From Betaproteobacteria bacterium (lineage in GTDB: Bacteria; Pseudomonadota; Gammaproteobacteria; Burkholderiales; SG8-41): a stretch of 14,610 bases of DNA. The notes under the pieces are model-generated. The model made no database searches, was not told the origin of the DNA, and saw only the letters and a list, made by a program, of their open reading frames with translations. A program made the position numbers and the translations under genes. Below are positions 1-5,093 of this stretch, piece by piece; position 1 is the stretch's first letter; each line of letters begins with the position of its first letter. The DNA lies in assembly GCA_021414185.1 (NCBI GenBank), contig JAIOOZ010000349.1:1-14610 (forward strand). The letters run 5' to 3'.

Positions 1-1
1 T

Positions 2-508
2 CTCGATCACGATCTGGCGCGGCGGCTGGAGCCGCGCTGCTCGGCACCGGCGCGCCGCATCGAGACAATACGGCGCCTGAACGCGGCGGGCATACCGGTC
101 GGCGTCCTCGTCGCGCCGGTGATTCCGTTTCTGACCGACCACCAGATCGAGCCGGTGCTGAAGGCGGCACACGAGGCGGGTGCAAGCAGCGCGGGCTATG
201 TGCTGATGCGGCTGCCGTACGAGTTGAAAGACCTTTTCAAAAACTGGCTTGAGTTACACTACCCGCTGAAAGCGCAGCACGTGATGAGCCGCGTGCACCA
301 GATGCGCGGCGGGCGCGACAACGATCCGAATTTCGGCAGCCGCATGCGCGGCAGCGGCGAATTGGCCGATTTGCTGCGCAAGCGTTTTGACATCGCGAGC
401 AAGCGGTTCGGTTTCGATGTCGGCAGGCGGCACCGCACGCCGGTGACGACGCGGTTCAGGCCGCCGATAGTGAAGCGCGAGGGCGACACGCAACTCGCGT
501 TGTTTTAG
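2..508 (+). CDS. PA0069-family radical SAM protein, C-terminal part
   Basis: This frame is open from the first complete codon and ends at TAG 506-508, so the 5' end lies outside the window. The visible 168 residues include a strand-turn segment GIPVGVLVAPVIPFLTDHQI, then ASSAGYVLMRLPYELKDLF, a basic helical stretch with HVMSRVHQMRGGRDND, and a tail ending RFRPPI...QLALF. This pattern matches the C-terminal half of PA0069-like radical SAM proteins, which are distant relatives of spore photoproduct lyase. The iron-sulphur CxxxCxxC motif belongs to the missing N-terminal half and cannot be checked. The family's substrate is not established. A palindromic repeat follows within about 20 nt of the stop and may help end transcription. 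The family call is by recognition of the tail and is fairly secure; the biochemical role is unknown. Confidence 0.75.
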   Translation, partial: LDHDLARRLEPRCSAPARRIETIRRLNAAGIPVGVLVAPVIPFLTDHQIEPVLKAAHEAGASSAGYVLMRLPYELKDLFKNWLELHYPLKAQHVMSRVHQMRGGRDNDPNFGSRMRGSGELADLLRKRFDIASKRFGFDVGRRHRTPVTTRFRPPIVKREGDTQLALF

Positions 509-528
509 AAGTGGTCTCAAAAACTGTC

Positions 529-619
529 TCCCTCCCCTTCAAGGGGAGGGTCGGGGTGGGGATGGGTGAGGTGTAGTCAGACCCACCCCCATCCTAACCT
601 TCCCCCTGAAGGGGAAGGG
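529..619. repeat. Palindromic intergenic repeat (CCCTCCCC/GGGGAGGG type)
   Basis: Two local hairpins are nested in a larger imperfect inverted repeat. The first is CCCTCCCCTT (530-539) against AAGGGGAGGG (541-550). The second is CCTTCCCC (598-605) against GGGGAAGG (611-618). The outer arms GGTCGGGGTGGGGATGGGT (549-567) and the segment before 599 are imperfect reverse complements. A run of six T follows at 621-626, so on the plus strand it could also terminate the upstream gene. Elements of this look are common between genes in proteobacteria; I infer a dispersed REP/MITE-like element rather than a gene-specific site. Confidence 0.7.
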
Positions 620-696
620 ATTTTTTGGCTCATTCAGTGACGAACATTTTATTTGAGATTACTTCTAACAAGACTCATAACGAACCGGAGCGGTAC

Positions 697-1665
697 ATGA
701 AACGAGTTCATAGCTTATTTGCAGTATTCACGTTGGCTGCCGGGCTCTGCCCCGCGGCACACGCCGCCGACAATTACCCGAGCCGGCCGATCCGCCTGAT
801 TACGCCGGCGGCACCCGGCGGCACTACCGATTTTCTGGCGCGGCTGTTCGCCGCAAAAATGACCGACACGCTGAAGCAGCAGGTCATCGTCGACAACCGC
901 GCGAGCGCGTCGGGCGTGATAGCGGCGGAGATTACCGCGCACTCGCCGCCCGACGGCTACACGCTGGCGGTGCTTTACCATCAGCACACGGTCAACGCGG
1001 CGTTGAATCCGAAGCTCCCGTACAAGGTGGTGGACGACTTCACGCCGATCACTCAGCTCACGGCCGCCGGCCTGTTGCTGATCGTCAACCCGTCTTTGCC
1101 GGCGAAGAACCTGAAAGAATTCGTCGAGTGGACGAAGAGTTTCAAAGGCGCGCTCAATTTCGGCTCGGCCGGCATCGGCAGCGGCGGCCACCTGGCGGGC
1201 GAGCTTTACAATCTGATGGCGGGCGTCAAGGCGCAGCACATTCCTTACAAGGGCACCGGGCCCGCGCTGATCGATCTCATCGGCGGTCAATATCATTACA
1301 ATTTCGCGGGGCTGGCCGGTGCGATGACCGCGATGCGCTCAGGCAAAGTGCGTGGGCTGGCGGTCACCACGCCCAAGCGCCTGACCGCGCAGCCCGACAT
1401 TCCCGCAGTTGCGGAAGTGCTGCCCGGGTTTGAAGTCGTCGGTTGGTACGGCGTCGTCGGACCGGCCAAGATGCCTAAAGCCCTCGTCACGCGTCTGCAC
1501 GACGAAATCGTCAAGGTCCTGCGCACGAAGGAAGTCAGCGATCGTATCGCGGAAGACGGTGCGGAGCCGGTTGGCAACATGCCGGAAGAAATGCGCAAGA
1601 TGATGAACGCCGACGTTATCAAGTGGGCGAAGCTCGTCAAGGAAAGCGGCGCCAAGCTGGACTGA
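697..1665 (+). CDS. Bug-family (TctC) tripartite tricarboxylate transporter substrate-binding protein
   Basis: This is a periplasmic receptor that captures a small, usually carboxylated, solute. The 322-residue length is typical. Residues 1-23 form a signal peptide (MKRVHSLFAVFTLAAGLCPA, cleavage after AHA). The mature protein begins with the family signature YPSRPIRLITPAAPGGTTD, followed by QQVIVDNR, PPDGYTL, HIPYKGTGPALIDLIGGQ and WYGVVGPAKMP. A longer in-frame start (TTG at 625) is rejected: it would put 24 residues before the signal peptide and begin inside the repeat tail, whereas ATG 697 has GGAG at 687-690. No TctA/TctB membrane genes are present, which is usual because Burkholderiales carry many orphan Bug genes. 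The next gene, a deacetylase-like hydrolase, is co-directional 70 nt away and may share the substrate. The ligand cannot be predicted. Confidence 0.92.
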   Translation: MKRVHSLFAVFTLAAGLCPAAHAADNYPSRPIRLITPAAPGGTTDFLARLFAAKMTDTLKQQVIVDNRASASGVIAAEITAHSPPDGYTLAVLYHQHTVNAALNPKLPYKVVDDFTPITQLTAAGLLLIVNPSLPAKNLKEFVEWTKSFKGALNFGSAGIGSGGHLAGELYNLMAGVKAQHIPYKGTGPALIDLIGGQYHYNFAGLAGAMTAMRSGKVRGLAVTTPKRLTAQPDIPAVAEVLPGFEVVGWYGVVGPAKMPKALVTRLHDEIVKVLRTKEVSDRIAEDGAEPVGNMPEEMRKMMNADVIKWAKLVKESGAKLD

Positions 1666-1670
1666 GTAAA

Positions 1671-1723
1671 GGCGAGAGGCGAGAGGCGAGAGGCGAGAGG
1701 CGAGAGGCGAGAGGCGAGAGGCG
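1671..1723 (+). repeat. Heptanucleotide tandem repeat GGCGAGA, 7.6 copies
   Basis: Seven exact copies of GGCGAGA run from 1671 to 1719, followed by a partial GGCG (1720-1723). The tract begins 5 nt after the Bug stop codon and ends 2 nt before the AAGGAG ribosome-binding site of the next gene. Perfect short tandem arrays change length by polymerase slippage, and each step here would shift spacing between the two genes by 7 nt. The tract lies between genes, so slippage would not alter either reading frame directly. Confidence 0.95.
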
Positions 1724-1735
1724 CAAGGAGTTGTG

Positions 1736-2692
1736 ATGGCGGCGGAAGTTTTACTTTATATAGGCGAAGCGCTCGGCAAGTACGGTTTTCCGAACGGGCA
1801 CCCGTTCGGGCCGGACCGCCAGGATGCGTTCTGGAAAGAAACCCTCAAGCAGGGGCTCGACAAAGAAGCGAAGCTTGCCGAGCCGCGCGCGGCATCGCGC
1901 GAAGAGATCGAGCGTTTCCATACTGCGACCTACGTCGAGCGCGTCGATGGTCTGTCCGAACTCGGCCTGGGGTCGATCGATTACGGCGACACGCCCGCTT
2001 ATCCCGGTGTTTACGATGCGTCCGCCGCCGTCGTCGGTGCGGCGCTCGAAGGGCTGGAACGCGTCATGAGCGGCGAGGTCTACCGTACCTTTCAGCCTAT
2101 CGGCGGTCTGCATCACGCACGGCGCGACACTGGCGCGGGCTTCTGCGTGTTCAACGACTGTGGCGTAGTCATCGACACGTTGCGTTCGAAATACGGCATC
2201 AAGCGTGTGGCTTACGTGGATATCGACGTGCATCACGGCGACGGTCTTTATTATCCGTATGAACGAGACCCCGAAGTGTTCGTCGCCGATATCCACGAGG
2301 ACGGCATGTTTCTCTATCCGGGCACGGGTGGCAGCGAAGAGACCGGTAAAGGCGCGGCCGCTGGCACGAAAATCAATATCCCGATGCAGCCGGGGTCGGG
2401 CGACAAGCAGTTCACGCGCGAATGGGAGCGCATCGTCGATTTTCTGCGCAAGTCCAAACCGGAGTTCATCGTATTCCAGTGCGGCGCCGACAGCCTGGCC
2501 GGCGATCCGCTCGCGCATCTCAAGTATTCACCCGCCGCGCATGCGCACGCGGCGAAAAGCCTGTGCGAGCTCGCCAACGAGCTGTCGAACGGGCGCATCA
2601 TGGGTTTTGGCGGCGGCGGCTATAATCGCACCAACCTGGCACTCGCCTGGAATGCCGTGCTGAACGAATTCATCCGCGGGTCCGAGCGCTAA
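1736..2692 (+). CDS. Histone-deacetylase-like amidohydrolase (AcuC/acetylpolyamine hydrolase type)
   Basis: This is a zinc-dependent deacetylase of the arginase/HDAC fold, 318 residues, predicted cytoplasmic because no signal peptide is visible. All catalytic positions of the family are present: the His pair in GGLHHARRDTG (H126, H127), zinc ligands in VDIDVHHGDG (D164, H166), the third zinc Asp in QCGADSLAGDPL (D252), and the transition-state Tyr in GFGGGGYN (Y296). Bacterial members act on small acetylated amines or on acetylated lysines such as those of acetyl-CoA synthetase; which applies here cannot be told. ATG 1736 is preferred over the adjacent GTG 1733 because AAGGAG (1725-1730) is spaced 5 nt from it. 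The gene follows the Bug receptor, so import and deacetylation of an acetylated solute is a reasonable inference. Confidence 0.9.
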   Translation: MAAEVLLYIGEALGKYGFPNGHPFGPDRQDAFWKETLKQGLDKEAKLAEPRAASREEIERFHTATYVERVDGLSELGLGSIDYGDTPAYPGVYDASAAVVGAALEGLERVMSGEVYRTFQPIGGLHHARRDTGAGFCVFNDCGVVIDTLRSKYGIKRVAYVDIDVHHGDGLYYPYERDPEVFVADIHEDGMFLYPGTGGSEETGKGAAAGTKINIPMQPGSGDKQFTREWERIVDFLRKSKPEFIVFQCGADSLAGDPLAHLKYSPAAHAHAAKSLCELANELSNGRIMGFGGGGYNRTNLALAWNAVLNEFIRGSER

Positions 2693-2710
2693 GTCACTCA
2701 GGCAAAGCTT

Positions 2711-2812
2711 AGCCACAGAGGGCACAGAGATCACAGAGGAAGAACAAACCAAAACCAGACTATCCATTCTTGTTTTTCGCTTTTCTCTGTGTCCTCTGTG
2801 CCCTCTGTGGCT
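2711..2812. repeat. Inverted intergenic repeat (AGCCACAGAGGGCACAGAG arms)
   Basis: The 19-nt arm AGCCACAGAGGGCACAGAG (2711-2729) is matched exactly by its reverse complement at 2794-2812. Similarity continues inward imperfectly (ATCACAGAGGAAGAA against TTTTCTCTGTGTCC). The arms have an internal period of about 9 nt (CACAGAGG units). The spacer is AT-rich and non-coding. This fills almost the whole gap between the deacetylase and the broken oxidoreductase. Repeats of this wording are scattered in many bacterial genomes; the mechanism of spread is not known to me. Confidence 0.85.
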
Positions 2813-2832
2813 CGCCTTTGACCTAACTTGGG

Positions 2833-3755
2833 TTGACTCAATTGAAATTAAGCGTCCTCGACCAATCGCCCATCATTAGCGGGCACACGGCCGCGCAGGC
2901 GGTGGCGGAAACGATCAAGCTCGCGCAGGCGGTGGAAAAGCTGGGCTATTACCGCTACTGGCTGGCCGAGCATCACGCGCTGCAGGCGCTGGCTGACCCA
3001 TGCCCGGAAATCCTGGTCACAGCGGTCGCGTCGGCAACCTCGACGAGCGCATCGATCTGGGTGTCGGGCGCGCGCCGGGCGGCGACCAGACCACTGCGAT
3101 GGCGATGAGCGGCGGCAGCTACCCGACTGCGGACAATTTTCCCGAGCAGGTGCAGTACCTGGTCGCCTATCTCGACGATGCCATGCCGGCCGGCCATCCG
3201 TTCGCAAAGGTCAAAGCGCAGCCGATGGGGCCGACCGCGCCCGAAGTATGGTTGCTGGGTTCTTCGGACTACAGCGGCGCGCTGGCGGCGCAGCTCGGAT
3301 TGCGTTTTGCCTTTGCGCATTTCATCAGCGCCGACGGCGGCGACGGCGTGATGCGTGATTACAAGCACCGCTACCAGCCGTCGCCGCGCGAGGCCGAACC
3401 GCATGCTTTGCTGACCGTGTTCGTGATCTGCGCGGAAACCGATGCCGAAGCCGAACGGCGCGCGATGAGCATCGATTTGCGGCGGCTCAACATGGATTAC
3501 GGCATCAATTCGCAGGTGCCGAGCCAGCAGGAAGCCGAAGCCCGCGCTTATACCGCTGAGGAGAAACAGCGCATCGCGTATAACCGCCGCCGCGTCGTCA
3601 TCGGCAAGCCGGAGACGGTCAAGGCCAGGCTGCTCGCGCTGCAGGCGCAGTTCGAAGCCGATGAATTGATGATGATTACCATCACCGGCGATTACCGCAC
3701 CCGGCTCGAGTCCTACCGGCTGGTGGCAGAGGCTTTTGAACTAGGGAAGCCCTAG
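2833..3755 (+). pseudogene. LLM-class flavin-dependent oxidoreductase, internal deletion with frameshift
   Basis: Two overlapping frames together make one member of the bacterial-luciferase-like flavin monooxygenase group (MsnO8/YhbW-like). The first frame (2833-about 3042) gives LKLSVLDQSPI, GYYRYWLAEHH and DPCPEILVTAVASATS. The second (from about 3043) gives ERIDLGVGRAPGGDQTTAMA, then EVWLLGSSDYSGALAAQLGL, VFVICAETDAEAERRA and a normal C-terminus to the TAG at 3753-3755. In intact relatives about 28-31 residues, the strand with the GSGGVML-type motif and the KVAE helix, lie between these halves. Here they are absent and the frame changes, so a deletion of roughly 90 nt not divisible by three occurred near 3040-3045. 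The start would be TTG 2833 or TTG 2842; neither has a convincing ribosome-binding site. The C-terminal frame has its own ATG (3000), but a product lacking the N-terminal barrel strands should not work. Confidence 0.8.
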
Positions 3756-3760
3756 GCTAT

Positions 3761-3832
3761 CGTCATACCCGCGCCGGCCGGTATCCAGAGGCGGTTGGGA
3801 TTTCCCGGGTTCCCGCCGGCGCGGGAACGACG
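3761..3832. repeat. Palindromic intergenic repeat (CGTCATACCCGCG...CGCGGGAACGACG type)
   Basis: The arm CGTCATACCCGCGCCGGC (3761-3778) pairs with GCCGGCGCGGGAACGACG (3815-3832) at 16 of 18 positions, with GGTATCCAGAGGCGG and a short GGGATTTCCC palindrome between. This wording is the very common CGTCATTCCCGCG...GGAATCCAG repeat of proteobacteria. An outer pair GGAAGCCC (3745-3752) and GGGCTTCC (3841-3848) extends the symmetry into the 3' end of the broken upstream gene. Confidence 0.85.
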
Positions 3833-3853
3833 AAAGGGGGGGGCTTCCTTAAG

Positions 3854-3888
3854 TATTATTGCCTCCAGGTGGCAGGAGGTTAATAATG
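3854..3888 (+). promoter_or_regulatory. Hairpin covering the Shine-Dalgarno and start codon of the leader ORF
   Basis: The segment 3854-3866 can pair with 3875-3888. CCTCC (3862-3866) pairs with GGAGG (3875-3879), G3861 forms a wobble with T3880, T3881 bulges, and TATTATT (3854-3860) pairs with AATAATG (3882-3888, ending in a T-G wobble). The loop is AGGTGGCA. The 3' arm contains most of the AGGAGG ribosome-binding site (3874-3879) and the ATG (3886-3888) of the 19-codon ORF. In RNA this would hide both from ribosomes, as in RNA thermometers or repressed leaders. A weaker alternative helix in the loop region (CCTCC with GGCAGG) is possible. No T-run follows, so it is not a typical terminator. 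The pairing is seen directly; the function is inferred. Confidence 0.5.
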
Positions 3889-3945
3889 GGCATCCCGTCG
3901 AGCAGCAGGCGGACCGTTAAACATAAACCAGGGAGCAAAAAATGA
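3886..3945 (+). CDS. 19-codon leader ORF overlapping the PsiF-like gene
   Basis: This short ORF (MGIPSSSRRTVKHKPGSKK) has a perfect AGGAGG Shine-Dalgarno at 3874-3879, six nt before its ATG. Its TGA stop (3943-3945) overlaps the ATG (3942-3944) of the PsiF-like gene as ATGA, the arrangement typical of translational coupling. The peptide is basic, with RR and KK, and has no membrane segment. It shows no run of codons for one amino acid beyond three serines, so classical attenuation is not obvious. The ORF is too short to judge by codon use and I know of no such leader for psiF genes. The strong ribosome-binding site and exact overlap make it more than a random ORF, but translation is unproven. 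Confidence 0.4.
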   Translation: MGIPSSSRRTVKHKPGSKK

Positions 3946-4274
3946 AAAAACTGATCTCAGCACTTTGTTTCATGTTCGCGTTGTCGCCGTTTGCGTACGC
4001 GCAGGACAAAGCCAAGACCGACGATAAGAAAGCGGCGCCTGCAGCCGAGAAAAAAGCTGCGCCCGCGGCAGAGAAGCCGAAGAAAGAGCCGACCGCCAAG
4101 CAGAAAGCCCAGCAGGAGCGCATGAAGGCCTGTAATGACAAGGCGACGGAGAAGAAGGGCGACGAGCGCAAGAAGTTCATGAGCTCGTGCCTCAAAGGCG
4201 AAGATGCCGGCGCCTCCGACTCCGTGCGCCCTGTTTCATTTGGAAAATCAAAAGCGGAATTTGGCCGCAGATAA
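3942..4274 (+). CDS. PsiF-repeat secreted protein
   Basis: A 110-residue exported protein. Residues 1-20 are a signal peptide ending in FAYA, with cleavage before QDKAK. Residues 21-55 are a low-complexity Lys/Ala/Pro/Glu linker with a duplicated EKKAAPAAEK unit. Residues 57-86 form one PsiF repeat, with MKACNDKATEKKGDERKKFM followed by SSCLKG; it has the two conserved cysteines of the family. E. coli PsiF is induced by phosphate starvation and its molecular role is unknown. The last 25 residues are not part of the repeat, and the stop codon falls inside the adjoining palindromic repeat (from 4265), so the tail may have been altered by that element. GGGAG (3931-3935) precedes the ATG by 6 nt. 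Translation may also be coupled to the leader ORF. Confidence 0.85.
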   Translation: MKKLISALCFMFALSPFAYAQDKAKTDDKKAAPAAEKKAAPAAEKPKKEPTAKQKAQQERMKACNDKATEKKGDERKKFMSSCLKGEDAGASDSVRPVSFGKSKAEFGRR

Positions 4275-4340
4275 ACGCGGATGAACGCAGATGTTCAAAA
4301 AATTCCGGACGTATCCGCGTTTATCTGCGTGTATCCGCGG
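4265..4340. repeat. Inverted repeat (CGCAGATAAACGCGGAT arms) overlapping two genes
   Basis: CGCAGATAAACGCGGAT (4266-4282) has an exact 17-nt reverse complement at 4313-4329, and a further GTATCCGCGG unit ends at 4340. This wording is another widespread intergenic repeat of bacterial genomes. It supplies the stop codon of the PsiF gene and the ATG (4291) of the next ORF lies in its loop, so the first residues of that ORF (PRLSACIRG) are a translation of the repeat. Confidence 0.85.
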
Positions 4341-5061
4341 CAAGATATGGTTTCTGATTTTGGTTTTCACGTCTATGACTGACGCCTCAGGTCAGGACGG
4401 CTACGCGGCGCAACGCAAAGCGATGGTCGAAACAATCGCCGCGCTTGCACGCGAGACGCAGAGCGAGACTAAACGCGGGGCCCTGGACAAGCGCGTGCTG
4501 GCCGCAATGGAGAAGGTGCCGCGCCACCGCTTCGTGCCGGATGACGTGGCGCCGCTGGCGTATGCGAACCGTCCGCTGCCGATCGGCAACGGGCAGACGA
4601 TCTCGCAGCCGTTTATCGTCGCGCTGATGACGGACCTGCTGGATCTCAAGCCCGCCGACCGGGTATTGGAGATAGGCACCGGTTGCGGTTATCAGGCGGC
4701 GGTGCTCGGTGAGCTCGCGCGCGAGGTCTACACCATCGAAATCGTCGAGCCGCTGGCAAAAGAATCCGCGACGCGCCTGGCTGCGCTCGGTTACCGCAAC
4801 GTCAGCGCGCGCAGCGGCGACGGCTATCAAGGCTGGGCGGCGCACGCGCCGTTCGACGCCATCATAGTCACCGCCGGTGCTCCGGCCGTCCCGCCGGCAT
4901 TGATCGAACAGTTGAAGCCGGGCGGCAAACTCGTGATCCCGGTCGGCCCGCAGTGGAGTGGACAGCAGTTGCTGGTCATCGAAAAAAACGCCGACGGCGG
5001 GACGACGACGCGCAACTTGCTCGCCGTGCGCTTTGTGCCGCTGACGCGCGAGAAACAGTAA
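4291..5061 (+). CDS. pcm: Protein-L-isoaspartate O-methyltransferase, probably exported
   Basis: This enzyme methylates L-isoaspartyl (and D-aspartyl) residues in damaged proteins using S-adenosylmethionine. Visible family features are VPRHRFVP (76-83), PLPIGNGQTISQPFIVALM (95-113), SAM-binding motif I VLEIGTGCGYQAAVLG (125-140), the acidic strand end YTIEIVEP (147-154), and PFDAIIVTAGAP with LKPGGKLVIPVG (187-219). The catalytic domain begins near residue 36. Before it, residues 18-34 (GKIWFLILVFTSMTDASGQ) look like a signal peptide core with cleavage near ASG/QDG, as in some periplasmic homologues. The start is uncertain: ATG 4291 lies inside a palindromic repeat and has no clear ribosome-binding site; ATG 4375 (residue 29) would make a cytoplasmic form without the hydrophobic stretch. 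Normal cytoplasmic Pcm is about 210-220 residues. Confidence 0.85.
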   Translation: MFKKFRTYPRLSACIRGKIWFLILVFTSMTDASGQDGYAAQRKAMVETIAALARETQSETKRGALDKRVLAAMEKVPRHRFVPDDVAPLAYANRPLPIGNGQTISQPFIVALMTDLLDLKPADRVLEIGTGCGYQAAVLGELAREVYTIEIVEPLAKESATRLAALGYRNVSARSGDGYQGWAAHAPFDAIIVTAGAPAVPPALIEQLKPGGKLVIPVGPQWSGQQLLVIEKNADGGTTTRNLLAVRFVPLTREKQ

Positions 5062-5093
5062 ACGCCTTTTCCGCGTTGCGTTAACATTCCCCG
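5059..5093 (+). repeat. Left copy of an imperfect direct repeat flanking the CphA-like gene
   Basis: Starting at the TAA stop of the methyltransferase, the segment TAAACG-CTTTTCCGCG-CGTTAA-CATTCCCC resembles the one that starts at the TAA stop of the CphA-like gene (7281-7325), apart from a 10-nt insertion and about five substitutions. Both include a TAA(C/A)AT hexamer that could serve as a -10 element, so shared promoter architecture is as likely as duplication. Confidence 0.45.

Noticed and set aside
1671..1723. CRISPR-like array
   Set aside because: The units are 7 nt, contiguous and without spacers; it is a simple tandem repeat.
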